Below are positions 17,487-25,926 of a stretch of 64,000 nucleotides of DNA, piece after piece (position 1 is the first letter of the stretch; every line of letters begins with the position of its first letter). The notes beneath the pieces were generated by a model, which worked only from the letters and a program-made list of their open reading frames with translations, was not told where the DNA came from and ran no database searches. Position numbers and translations under genes: made by a program. Location of the stretch: contig NZ_CP076545.1 in the NCBI RefSeq assembly GCF_018889955.1, forward strand, positions 186,001 through 250,000, read 5' to 3'. Source of the DNA: Collinsella sp. zg1085. GTDB lineage: Bacteria; Actinomycetota; Coriobacteriia; Coriobacteriales; Coriobacteriaceae.

Positions 17487-19940
17487 ATGCGCGTTTCTTA
17501 TGACTGGCTCAAAACCCTGGTAGATGTACCAGCAGACCCGCACGACTTGGTTCGTGAGTTTGTACGCACGGGCACCGAGGTTGAAGCCGTTGATGTGGTA
17601 GGCGAGCAGTTTGACCATATTGTGACCGCACAAGTTGTATCTAAGGTGGCGCACCCCGATTCTGACCACATGTGGTTGTGTCAGGTTGATGTTGGTGAGC
17701 ATCATCTAAATACGGAAGGCGAGCCAACACCGCTGCAAATTGTATGTGGCGCTCAGAATTTTAATGAGGGCGACCACATTGTAACTGCGCTGGTGGGCGC
17801 TGAGTTGCCGGGCGGCGTGCTTATCAAGAAAAGCAAGCTCCGCGGTCAGGTTTCTGAGGGCATGAATTGCTCAGCTCGGGAGCTTGGGCTCAGCACAGAC
17901 CATGAGGGCATTATGATTTTGCCTGCTGATGCGCCGGTTGGTATGCCCTTTGCTGAGTATTTAGGCACTTCAGACACGGTGCTCGATTGTGAGATAACGC
18001 CAAATCGTCCTGACTGCCTGTCAATGGTGGGTATTGCGCGTGAGGTAGGAGCTATTTTCGATTGCGATACTCATATTGAGATGCCAACTATTGCGACTGA
18101 GCAGGGTGCGCCTACCGCCGATGAGCTATCGGTTGAAATTACTGATGCAGCACTTTGCCGTCGGTATGTGGCGCGTATTATACGCGGCGTAAAAGTTGCT
18201 CCTTCGCCTGAGTGGTTGGTTCAGCGTCTTGCAGCACTCAAGATTCGTCCGCATAACAATATTGTTGACATTACCAACTACGTTATGATGCTAACTGGTC
18301 AGCCGCTTCATGCCTTTGACCTTGCTAGTTTTTCTGAGCAGGCAGGTAAGCGCAGGGTGTATGTACGAGCAGCGCATGAAGGTGAGCGTTTTGTGACACT
18401 TGATGGTGTTGAGCGCGAGCTTGCTGAGGGCATGGCGCTTATTACCGATGGCGTGCGCCCCGTTGCTCTGGCAGGTGTTATGGGCGGTGCTGACTCTGAG
18501 ATTAGTGATACAACCGTTGATGTTTTGCTAGAAAGTGCTTGTTTTGATGCGGGACGTACAAGCCATACCAGCCGCAATTTGTCGCTGATTTCTGATGCAA
18601 GCATTCGGTTTGAGCGTCAGGTTGATGAGCGTGGTTGTGTTGACGTTGCCAATATTGCCTGCGCTTTGATTGAGCAGCTGGCAGAAGGTCAGGTTGCACC
18701 TGGCTATGTGGATGTATATCCTGCTCCGTGTACGTTACCTGAGCTTGAATTACGCTTGCCGCGCGTGAAAGCTATCTGTGGTGTTGAGATTCCCGTGGCG
18801 TTTGTGGTGCGTGCGCTTACACGTCTGGGTTGCACGGTTGTTGAGGGAAACGAGCGTTTAGAGGTAACTCCTCCGAGTTATCGTCCTGATTTGGTACGCG
18901 AGATTGACCTTATTGAAGAGATTATTCGTCTTTGGGGCATGGACCGCGTACCGGCACAGGTTCCTGCGGCAAAAAATCATATTGGTGGTTTGACAGCTGA
19001 GCAGCACACGCTGCGTATGATGGGGCGCTTGTTGCGAAGCTGTGGCTTAAATGAAGCCACGAGCTTTAGTTTTGCAGCTCCTGGCGATCTTGAGCGCCTA
19101 GGTATGTCTGCAGATGGCCGTGGTTGCGCCGTTGAAATTATGAATCCTTTAGTGGCTGAGCAAACAGAACTTCGTCGTTCTTTGATGCCTGGTTTGTTGC
19201 AGTCGGTGGCTTACAACAATGCTCACGGAACACAGCAGGTCATGCTGTATGAGATAGGCGAGCTGTTCTGGGGGCGTGAGCATAAGAGCTTACCGCGTGA
19301 GCTGCGCTCCGTTGCTGGTGTGTTTTCGGGCACCGCAGCACTTGATACGTGGAATCAGCACCATCATGAACTGCGTTTCTTTGATGCAAAGGGAGTGGTA
19401 GAAGAGCTTTTGACTCAACTGCGGATACCTAAACCGCGCTTTGTAGTTGCCACAGGCGAGCAGTATAGTTTCTTGCAGCCAGGGCGCGCAGCAGAGGTGC
19501 AGAGCGGTTCAAGTGTACTTGGTTGGGTGGGTGAAATTCACCCCAACGCTTTACGCGCCTTTGATATTGATACGCCAGTTGCGGCTTTTGAGCTTAATGT
19601 TGAGCTGCTGTTAAGGCTTGCTCAGGCACAAGAGCAATATCGTGAGTATTCGAGTTTTCCCAGCGTAGACATTGACCTCGCGCTGGTAGTTGACGAAGAC
19701 GTGAGCTACGCCGATATTTTGCAGCGCTTACATGCAGCGGGAGGCAACTTACTTGCTGATGCGCGTCTCTTTGATGTATATCGCGATCCGGTACGGGTGG
19801 GCAAAAATAAAAAGTCTATGGCTTTTGCACTTACCTATCGCGCTGCTGACCATACGTTAACCAGCGAAGAAGTTGAACGAGCACATCAAAAACTGGTTAC
19901 TAAGGTGTGTCGCGCTGTTAATGGAGAGGTTCGTTCGTAG
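17487..19940 (+). CDS. pheT: Phenylalanyl-tRNA synthetase beta subunit
   Basis: PheT carries tRNA-binding and editing functions and pairs with PheS. The 817-residue chain has the expected domains: an N-terminal EMAP-like tRNA-binding domain (MRVSYDWLKTLVDV..., CGAQNF), the B3/B4 editing domain (RYVARIIRGVKVAPSPEWL, PLHAFDLA), B5 and the inactive class II fold. The C-terminal ferredoxin-like anticodon-binding domain begins near YREYSSFPSVDIDLALVVDE. Length is normal. AAAGGAG precedes the ATG. It is co-transcribed with pheS under the T-box. Confidence 0.97.
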   Translation: MRVSYDWLKTLVDVPADPHDLVREFVRTGTEVEAVDVVGEQFDHIVTAQVVSKVAHPDSDHMWLCQVDVGEHHLNTEGEPTPLQIVCGAQNFNEGDHIVTALVGAELPGGVLIKKSKLRGQVSEGMNCSARELGLSTDHEGIMILPADAPVGMPFAEYLGTSDTVLDCEITPNRPDCLSMVGIAREVGAIFDCDTHIEMPTIATEQGAPTADELSVEITDAALCRRYVARIIRGVKVAPSPEWLVQRLAALKIRPHNNIVDITNYVMMLTGQPLHAFDLASFSEQAGKRRVYVRAAHEGERFVTLDGVERELAEGMALITDGVRPVALAGVMGGADSEISDTTVDVLLESACFDAGRTSHTSRNLSLISDASIRFERQVDERGCVDVANIACALIEQLAEGQVAPGYVDVYPAPCTLPELELRLPRVKAICGVEIPVAFVVRALTRLGCTVVEGNERLEVTPPSYRPDLVREIDLIEEIIRLWGMDRVPAQVPAAKNHIGGLTAEQHTLRMMGRLLRSCGLNEATSFSFAAPGDLERLGMSADGRGCAVEIMNPLVAEQTELRRSLMPGLLQSVAYNNAHGTQQVMLYEIGELFWGREHKSLPRELRSVAGVFSGTAALDTWNQHHHELRFFDAKGVVEELLTQLRIPKPRFVVATGEQYSFLQPGRAAEVQSGSSVLGWVGEIHPNALRAFDIDTPVAAFELNVELLLRLAQAQEQYREYSSFPSVDIDLALVVDEDVSYADILQRLHAAGGNLLADARLFDVYRDPVRVGKNKKSMAFALTYRAADHTLTSEEVERAHQKLVTKVCRAVNGEVRS

Positions 19941-20000
19941 CTTCTTAAGAACGCTGCCATATATGGCGTAAGAAAGGGGAAGGCGCGTCGCGCTTGTTAT

Positions 20001-20957
20001 ATGCCAAGTTGGAATATTCATATTGCGCAAACAGAAGCCGTACTTGAGAGGGCAAGCTCCCTCGCGCGATTTATTCGCGATCAGAATGCGTTTTTGTTTG
20101 GCAATGTGGTGCCTGACATTATGGTGGGTTATATGGTCCCGGGCATTGAGGAGCCTTTGCCATATCGCGTGACGCACTTTGCCAACTCAGAACCTATTCC
20201 AAAACCCCGAGAGCAGGAGTTTTGGGAGCTGTATGTTGCGCCACTTTTGCAGAGGGTACCGGCATGTAATGAGTGTGATGTGGTGCCTATGGGCTCAATA
20301 GCGGCAGAGACGGCAAGTGTTGTCGAGCGGGTTCGGGCGGCGGAGATGCGGCGCGGGCCAGAGATATGCTGTGGGTGTGCCTGTGCTGAGGTACAGCCGG
20401 TGAGTGATGTTTCTGGATTATTGCCAGCCTTGTCGAGCGGTGTTGGTGTTATATCGTCTCAATTGTTGAGTAACATGGTTATGCGCGTATCACCGGTGAA
20501 TGAAGTGCAACTCCAGTGCTCCGTACTTGACCTAACCTTAGGAGCCTGGGCGCATCTTCTGGCCGATAAGCTCTGGAATCTGCGTGTCAATGAGTTTTTA
20601 GATGTGCGCGGCGACAGGCCAAACGATCAGTTTCGCCGCAAAAAACAAGCCGACTTTGATATGTTTGGTAAGACCTTACATATCGATGCATTCCCTCAGG
20701 TGACAGAGCGTTTACTACAGGCTGCGGCGCATTTTCCGCAATATAGTATTGATGGTGTGCACAGCATCGCAGCGGTTGGCGTGGCACACGAAACTGTTCG
20801 TGCTAATGAGCTTTTACAGACAGAACCAAATTATTGCATGCTTGATGCGCGGTTTTTTGAGCAGACCTTCTTTGAGGTAGTTGAAACAACTGAGCAGTTG
20901 TTTGCTGAGCGTTTGAATGTTTTAGACGTGTCTGTTACACCTGCAGTTGCAAGTTAA
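20001..20957 (+). CDS. Hypothetical protein resembling the zinc-dependent phospholipase C family
   Basis: A 318-residue protein beginning MPSWNIHIAQTEAVL. The N-terminal histidine, the segment AFLFGNVVPDIMVGYM, the THFAN motif and the helix LGAWAHLLADKLWN give the spaced His/Asp pattern of the zinc-dependent phospholipase C-like fold (PF00882), which is common as an uncharacterised cytoplasmic protein in Coriobacteriia and Clostridia. There is no signal peptide, so secretion as a toxin-type phospholipase is unlikely. The ATG lacks a well-spaced Shine-Dalgarno sequence, the nearest being AAGGGGAAGG about 17 nt away. It lies 60 nt after pheT and may share its transcript. Function is unknown. 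Confidence 0.6.
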   Translation: MPSWNIHIAQTEAVLERASSLARFIRDQNAFLFGNVVPDIMVGYMVPGIEEPLPYRVTHFANSEPIPKPREQEFWELYVAPLLQRVPACNECDVVPMGSIAAETASVVERVRAAEMRRGPEICCGCACAEVQPVSDVSGLLPALSSGVGVISSQLLSNMVMRVSPVNEVQLQCSVLDLTLGAWAHLLADKLWNLRVNEFLDVRGDRPNDQFRRKKQADFDMFGKTLHIDAFPQVTERLLQAAAHFPQYSIDGVHSIAAVGVAHETVRANELLQTEPNYCMLDARFFEQTFFEVVETTEQLFAERLNVLDVSVTPAVAS

Positions 20958-21316
20958 AAGGTGCTTTTAAGCTTCAAGTTTCAAGTTTGTGCGGGTCTGC
21001 CCGAGTTCGCGCAACCGTAATAGCGTGGCTAAACTCTTGTACCAGCGAATGCTCTTGAAAAATATTGTCAAGACCTTAGAGAGTCAGTTTTTTGTGTTTT
21101 TGATAGGGAATCTGTATATGTATTATGGATAGTTCTTACATACCCGCTTCGGGTATACGTCTCTGAACTGCGAAAAAATAGTTTTGATATAGATTTGTAT
21201 GAGTTTCGGACTAGCTTTTTTATAGATTTATGCACGATTTTGGGAGATAACAGGGTGCATCCTTGGCGCCAGTTACAGAGTTGAGTAAACCTCAATTGAA
21301 TGTAAGGAGGCACCTG
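20958..21316. other. AT-rich intergenic stretch at the edge of an accessory region
   Basis: No gene is supported here. A 7-bp hairpin (ATACCCG, loop CTT, CGGGTAT) and a tandem TTCAAGT repeat are visible. The base composition becomes clearly more AT-rich than in pheT, and this continues through the next two genes and to about 23.7 kb, suggesting acquired DNA. Confidence 0.5.
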
Positions 21317-21718
21317 TTGGAAACAATATTTTGTTCTACCTCATCGTTTTATATCCATAGAATCCCACCGCAGTTGTTTGAATGCCTGCTTGAGGCGGCA
21401 GCAACCAAGACTGAAGCAGTAACACATAAAAAGGCTTTGATGGCTTTACTTAGAGATATTGCACCGTTTCCCCTGCGTATACTCACTTTTTGTCGCGATA
21501 GGCGCCGGCCAAGTAAAGGTATTAAACCTATGGTACTCAATGATATTGTAATCGATGATTATGTGATACCAGCCTGTTCAGATTGCGCCTACACAGATGC
21601 ACGCGTGACAGCAGTAACTCTGTCACGGGATATTTCTTTGATTCATTTGTGTATGGCTTTATTTGAATTAGCGGCAGTTTTTCGGTATTTGAAATTCCCT
21701 CATGTTACAGACAGGTAA
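21317..21718 (+). CDS. N-terminal half of a split coriobacterial nuclease-like protein
   Basis: A 133-residue product starting at a TTG with a perfect AGGAGG six bases upstream. It contains SSFYIHRIPPQLFECLLEAA and ends with SLIHLCMALFELAAVF. It resembles, from memory, the N-terminal part of a large coriobacterial family whose C-terminal half is a PD-(D/E)XK or DUF559-like nuclease fold. The next ORF has that C-terminal half in the next reading frame, so this is probably one gene broken by a frameshift between about 21667 and 21716. No function is established for the family. AT-rich codon use differs from the flanking housekeeping genes. Confidence 0.5.
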   Translation: METIFCSTSSFYIHRIPPQLFECLLEAAATKTEAVTHKKALMALLRDIAPFPLRILTFCRDRRRPSKGIKPMVLNDIVIDDYVIPACSDCAYTDARVTAVTLSRDISLIHLCMALFELAAVFRYLKFPHVTDR

Positions 21719-21741
21719 TAGGGGATATATTAGGCAGGGAA

Positions 21742-22377
21742 TTGCGTTATCAGAATTTGCTACACGAGTTTTTAGATAATGCTCCAGTTTTGGATTCAAG
21801 CCTCTGTAAACGTGCTCCGCTGCTTTCCGTATCTCAACTCGAGTCCATACTTCCAAATTTCAAAAGAAAAAATGGCTACCTTAAACTTGAAGCTGCTCTT
21901 AGATATGTTCGAGATGGAGCTGCGTCACCTTTTGAAGCGCAGGCAGCGATATTGTTTGGTTTTTCTTGCTATAAGGGTGGTGCTGGGTTCAGTAATTTTT
22001 CTTTGAACCGCCGAATTATACTAAGTAGGCGAGCTAAGCATATGCTTCAGAAGAACTATGTTGTAGCCGATTTGTTATTTGAGCCAAATGATGGTGGTGT
22101 TCCCGTTATCGTTGAGTGCCAAAGTAAGCTGATTCATGACAACAAAGCGAGTTACTTGGCTTATGCAGATAGAGCGCTTGCATTAGAAACAATGGGCTAT
22201 CATGTTGTGCTGCTTACCTATGCCACCATGTCTTCGCTTAAAGCATGGCATTCTGTTGTAGAGCATATTCGTAAGAAATTAAACTATTCCAAGCCTCGTC
22301 AGCCGCAAGATTTTGAGTTACGCGAATTAGATTTGCGGCGAAACGTCTTAATTGACTGGAAAACTCTTGGGTTTTAG
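21742..22377 (+). CDS. C-terminal half of a split coriobacterial nuclease-like (PD-(D/E)XK type) protein
   Basis: A product of up to 211 residues whose frame is open back to 21667, overlapping the end of the preceding ORF in a different frame. It has ALRYVRDGAASPFEAQAAIL, then GGAGFSNFSLNRRIILS, then VVADLLFE ... VIVECQS. The last two resemble the Asp ... Glu-x-Lys/Gln catalytic core of PD-(D/E)XK/DUF559-like nucleases. MGYHVVLLTYATM is also typical of that fold. The only start near the beginning is a TTG with weak SD support, which fits a broken gene better than an independent one. It may be non-functional. Confidence 0.5.
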   Translation: MRYQNLLHEFLDNAPVLDSSLCKRAPLLSVSQLESILPNFKRKNGYLKLEAALRYVRDGAASPFEAQAAILFGFSCYKGGAGFSNFSLNRRIILSRRAKHMLQKNYVVADLLFEPNDGGVPVIVECQSKLIHDNKASYLAYADRALALETMGYHVVLLTYATMSSLKAWHSVVEHIRKKLNYSKPRQPQDFELRELDLRRNVLIDWKTLGF

Positions 22378-22678
22378 GAGCAAATGCATCTAATGTACGA
22401 TTTTCTCGACTAGGGTCAAGTATACTCCACTACAGTAAAGCGTCTTTCCTGCGGAAACGCTGAAAAGTTCGCTTGTACAGACCCCCTATACTTGGACCAC
22501 AGGGAATAATTCGTACACTAGAGCGATTTGCTTCCAGAAACCCTGAGTTTTCGCAATTTTGTAAAGCTATTACAAGGTATTCCAACACTGCAATTCATTA
22601 CGGCATGTTACGCAATAGTATAGCTGATGCACTAAACATAAACTACCACCACCATCAAATCAATAAGTTACACCTGTC
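22378..22678. other. Non-coding stretch after the split nuclease-like gene
   Basis: A possible 73-codon frame lacks a ribosome binding site and any family resemblance, so I do not call a gene here. The stretch leads into the palindromic elements that follow. Confidence 0.4.
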
Positions 22679-22845
22679 GTTTTGGCAAAAATAACGAAAA
22701 AGTACTCTCTATAACCCAGCGGGTTGATTTTTAGTTGGCAAAACTGCAGGTAGATGAGTTGAGAGTAAGTTGACAACTGTTTCTTTACGCCAAATTAGTC
22801 AAAAATGACAGATTTCTGCGTCAAATTGGTCATTTTTGCCAAAAC
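22679..22845. repeat. 167-bp palindromic element A (conserved core CTGCAGGTAGATGAG)
   Basis: The ends are inverted repeats: the left 18 nt (GTTTTGGCAAAAATAACG) is nearly the reverse complement of the right 18 nt (GGTCATTTTTGCCAAAAC). Inside, ACTCTC (22703) pairs with GAGAGT (22762), a small hairpin AACCC-AGC-GGGTT sits at 22713-22725, and the core CTGCAGGTAGATGAG is at 22744-22758. Element B downstream has the same length and order of parts with different arm sequences. This could be a miniature mobile element, a structured RNA or a protein-binding array. No transposase is present. Confidence 0.75.
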
Positions 22846-22992
22846 GCAGGTCAAAAGTGTTGCATAGGCATCAAGTGAGAGGCTTTATCGAAGTGGCGGC
22901 TGCAACTTATGTAAGAGATTGCACCATACTAGCTCGGTAGCTCGAATTTTGTTCACGAGTCTAAATTGCTTAGGCGATACTAGTCCAAACCT

Positions 22993-23158
22993 TTTTGACA
23001 GAAACGGGCAATTTGGCAGTGTAGAACCCCCGTGGGTTATTCGTTAGTTTTTAAACCTGCAGGTAGATGAGGTGCAGTTTCTCTTGCTATAGGGGGTTTA
23101 TTGCCAGATTGCCCGTTTTTGTCAGGTTTTACTGCCAAATTGCCCGTTTCTGTCAAAA
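22993..23158. repeat. 166-bp palindromic element B (conserved core CTGCAGGTAGATGAG)
   Basis: The terminal 28-nt arms are perfect inverted repeats; the left begins TTTTGACAGAAACGGGCAAT and the right ends with its reverse complement. Inside are an AACCC-CCGT-GGGTT hairpin at 23025-23038, an AACCCCC ... GGGGGTT pairing around the core, the core at 23057-23071, and a third degenerate copy of the arm motif at about 23101-23126. Core offset from the left end is 64 nt, against 65 nt in element A. Confidence 0.8.
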
Positions 23159-23288
23159 CTGTTATTCCAAGTTGGCGGTGTTTTGAAATCTGCCCATGCA
23201 GGAGAGAAACGAGCTACTTTTCAGGAAAAGTGTTTATGAACTACTCTTTTCTTGATTTGCGATTTTGAAAAGAACGATAAGTAGGTGA

Positions 23289-23354
23289 GAGACTAAGGTA
23301 TTGTATTCGGAGAATTTTGCGCATCACATTCAGGGAAGGCAATACCTTGGTCTC
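23289..23354. repeat. 15-bp inverted repeat around a 36-nt spacer
   Basis: GAGACTAAGGTATTG and CAATACCTTGGTCTC are reverse complements at 14 of 15 positions. Similar GAGAAACGAGC words lie on each side, at about 23203 and 23363. No T-run follows, so it is not an obvious terminator. Confidence 0.55.
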
Positions 23355-23418
23355 ATCTGAATTGAGAAACGAGCAGTTTTGCGACGCATATGTTCCTAGG
23401 TAAACTTTCGAGTAGAAA

Positions 23419-23458
23419 AGCCCTTAAAACGAGATTTCGCTCTTGTTGCGAAAGGGCT
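23419..23458. repeat. Inverted repeat AGCCCTT/AAGGGCT
   Basis: A 7-bp perfect stem around a 26-nt spacer, in the non-coding stretch before glmS. It lies about 160 bp from another hairpin, and both are preceded by a similar AACTTTCG-GTAG word (about 23402 and 23581). Confidence 0.35.
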
Positions 23459-23577
23459 CCGACCCAAACTCTTTTCATCACATACGTGCTGCTTGTGTAT
23501 GGTGGGATGTGGGGTGAACCGATTGTGTGGGACAGGTGAGACAGAGCTACAGCATAAGGGTGGCATAGCTTTTCTAA

Positions 23578-23603
23578 GGGAACTTTCGCGTAGCGCAGTT
23601 CCC
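23578..23603. repeat. Hairpin GGGAACT/AGTTCCC before glmS
   Basis: A perfect 7-bp stem with an inner GCG/CGC pairing, about 190 nt before the glmS start. Neither side has a proper T-run. The remaining sequence to glmS shows no gene and no recognisable glmS ribozyme core. Confidence 0.4.
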
Positions 23604-23792
23604 GTTAAAAGACTATGCATCTAACAAATTTGCAAATCAAACGACAGATGCAAGGTTAGAACCACACCCCACACTCCACCTCTGGGAAACAAGCAAGCGC
23701 GTATAGTCCTCGCTTGATGCACGAGATTGTCATATCCATACGTTAGCATCTAACTCCGATAACGTTTGCTTAACTGAGTGGAGGAGCATGAT

Positions 23793-25667
23793 ATGTGCGG
23801 CATAGTTGGTTATACAGGACAAAACCCTGCAGCAAACATACTGGTAACTGGGCTAAAGCGACTTGAATATCGTGGGTACGATTCTGCAGGTGTCGCGCTT
23901 GCAGAACGTGATGCCACGGGCACATACACGCTCAACATCATTCGCCGTGTGGGCAAGGTTTCTGGTCTTGAATCTGAGCTTAACGGGCACAGCTCGACTT
24001 CTACCTGCGGCATTGGACATACCCGTTGGGCAACACATGGCCGTCCTACGCAGGCAAATGCACATCCGCATATAAGTTGCGATGGCCGTATTGCAATTGT
24101 ACATAACGGTATCATTGAAAACTTCGCCGAACTCCGAGAGGAGCTTATCCAGCGCGGACACCATTTCTCAAGCGACACCGACACCGAGGTCTTTGCGCAT
24201 CTTATTGAAGAAGCATACGAGGGTAATGAATCCTCAGGTATCCCTGCTACACACAAGCTTTTGGACGCGCTGCGCATTGCCTGCACGCAAGTGGTGGGTG
24301 CTTATGGTGTCGCGGCTATAGCGGCAGATGAACCAGGCACCATTGCTGTTGCTCGCAAAGATAGCCCTATCGTCATTGGTCGCGGCGAGCACGGCAGCTA
24401 TGTTGCTTCTGACGTTATTGCTCTCATCGATGCAACTCGTGATGTGGTGGTGCTCGAAGATGGTCAATTCGCACTTCTGACACCCAACAAAATCATATAT
24501 ACCGACGACCAAGGCACTCCCATTGAACCAGCCGTCACTCATATTGACTGGGATATTGATTTGGCAGAAAAGGCTGGCTATCCCGACTTTATGCTCAAAG
24601 AGATTTTTGAGCAGCCGCGCGTGGTTCGCGATACCTTGGTTGGGCGATTAACAGGGGCGGGTGAGCTCGACATCGACGAGCTTGGACTAAGCTTTGAGGA
24701 GCTAAACCTTGTTGACCGCGTTTACGTTATTGCCTGTGGCACCAGCTATCATGCAGGTCTCATTGCAAAAAACCTTATAGAAGCCTGGGCTCGTATTCCC
24801 TGCGAGGTTGAGGCAGCTAGTGAATTTCGTTATCGAAATCCAATCATCACGCCGTCTACCTTGGTAGTTGCAGTTTCACAGTCGGGCGAAACAGCGGACA
24901 CCTTAGCAGCTATTCGAGACGCACGCATTAAAGGGGCAAAGGTTTTTGGCGTTACCAACGTAGTTGGCAGTCCGGTGGCGCGCGAGTCCGACGGCGTAAT
25001 TTATACTAAAGCAAATAAAGAAATTGCCGTTGCAAGCACAAAAAGCTTTATTGGTCAGGTAGTGAGTTTAACCTTGCTTGCCATGCTGCTTGGTCAGGTA
25101 AAGGGAAAGCTCACGACGGGACAAACGCGCATGTTGTTCCGCGAACTCGGCGATACAGCTGAGCATATCCAGACAATTCTCGATACACAACAGCAGGCTA
25201 TACAAAGCGCTGCTACTGCCTGTAAAGATGCCCCATCGGCACTTTTTGTGGGTCGCGGCATGGGCGCAGCGGTTAGCAACGAAGGTGCGCTAAAGCTGAA
25301 AGAGATTAGTTATTTGCATGCTGAGGCCTATGCTGCTGGTGAAATGAAGCACGGTGCTATTGCCCTGATTGAGCCGGGTTTTCCTGTTATTGCCGTTGCC
25401 ACCAAAAGCGCCGTATATGACAAAGTGCTCTCTAATCTCAAAGAGTGCGAAGCGCGTGGCGCAAAGATTATTGCTGTTGCCACTGAGGGCGACCACGAAA
25501 TTGAGGCCATTGCCGATTACGTAATTTATGTGCCGCCTACGCGTGAGGCGTTCTCAGCAATTACTGCGACTGTTCCGCTGCAGCTTTTGGCACGCGAGGT
25601 TGCACGTTTGCGTGGCTGTGATATTGACCAGCCAAGAAATCTTGCAAAGAGCGTAACGGTTGAATAA
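23793..25667 (+). CDS. glmS: Glutamine-fructose-6-phosphate aminotransferase (isomerizing)
   Basis: GlmS makes glucosamine-6-phosphate, the first step toward UDP-GlcNAc for peptidoglycan. The 624-residue protein begins MCGIVGYTGQ, with Cys2 as the N-terminal nucleophile of the class II glutaminase domain, followed by GHTRWATHGRPTQANAHPH. The isomerase half has two SIS domains (CGTSYHAGLIAK, VSQSGETADTLAA, and a second at FVGRGMGAAVSNEGALKLKE), ending in the typical LRGCDIDQPRNLAKSVTVE. The start is the ATG before TGC, with GGAGGAG upstream; five extra in-frame codons upstream would block nucleophile maturation. Confidence 0.97.
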   Translation: MCGIVGYTGQNPAANILVTGLKRLEYRGYDSAGVALAERDATGTYTLNIIRRVGKVSGLESELNGHSSTSTCGIGHTRWATHGRPTQANAHPHISCDGRIAIVHNGIIENFAELREELIQRGHHFSSDTDTEVFAHLIEEAYEGNESSGIPATHKLLDALRIACTQVVGAYGVAAIAADEPGTIAVARKDSPIVIGRGEHGSYVASDVIALIDATRDVVVLEDGQFALLTPNKIIYTDDQGTPIEPAVTHIDWDIDLAEKAGYPDFMLKEIFEQPRVVRDTLVGRLTGAGELDIDELGLSFEELNLVDRVYVIACGTSYHAGLIAKNLIEAWARIPCEVEAASEFRYRNPIITPSTLVVAVSQSGETADTLAAIRDARIKGAKVFGVTNVVGSPVARESDGVIYTKANKEIAVASTKSFIGQVVSLTLLAMLLGQVKGKLTTGQTRMLFRELGDTAEHIQTILDTQQQAIQSAATACKDAPSALFVGRGMGAAVSNEGALKLKEISYLHAEAYAAGEMKHGAIALIEPGFPVIAVATKSAVYDKVLSNLKECEARGAKIIAVATEGDHEIEAIADYVIYVPPTREAFSAITATVPLQLLAREVARLRGCDIDQPRNLAKSVTVE

Positions 25668-25770
25668 GACGGACGGGAAAAAGGAGCAAAAGAGCAGCGT
25701 AGAGTGCGGCCAGTCTGACCGGTTTCACTGCGCAAAATAAGCACACTATTACAATTAAATCAGCATAGTT

Positions 25771-25803
25771 TGTGGCTTTCAGATGATGGAAGCCACATTT
25801 TTT
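25771..25803 (+). terminator. Rho-independent terminator after glmS
   Basis: TGTGGCTT and AAGCCACA form an 8-bp stem, followed by TTTTTT. Confidence 0.88.
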
Positions 25804-25843
25804 ACCGCTGCTCGAAAAAATATACCGTCCACCTAATTGTTGT

Positions 25844-25866
25844 ACCCGTAACGCATATTTACGGGT
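25844..25866. promoter_or_regulatory. Inverted repeat ACCCGTAA-N7-TTACGGGT (possible operator)
   Basis: A perfect 8-bp inverted repeat with a 7-nt spacer lies about 60 nt before the next gene. A second perfect repeat, GCGTCA-N7-TGACGC, lies at 25889-25907. Both are in the leader or promoter zone and could be operators or mRNA hairpins. The cognate regulator is not known. Confidence 0.4.
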
Positions 25867-25926
25867 TAAGTAGAGGTATCAGGAAGTCGCGTCAGAACGT
25901 ATGACGCATCAACCCGAGGAGGCCCC

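Noticed and set aside
22473-22694. 73-codon frame starting at TTG
   Set aside because: No ribosome binding site, no family resemblance, and it runs into palindromic element A.
22679-23158. Possible CRISPR array in the repeated motif region
   Set aside because: The repeats are inverted, only two to three degenerate copies exist, spacing is not regular and no cas gene is near.
23604-23792. glmS ribozyme or other riboswitch before glmS
   Set aside because: None of the conserved glmS ribozyme core sequence is visible, and this class is largely limited to Firmicutes.
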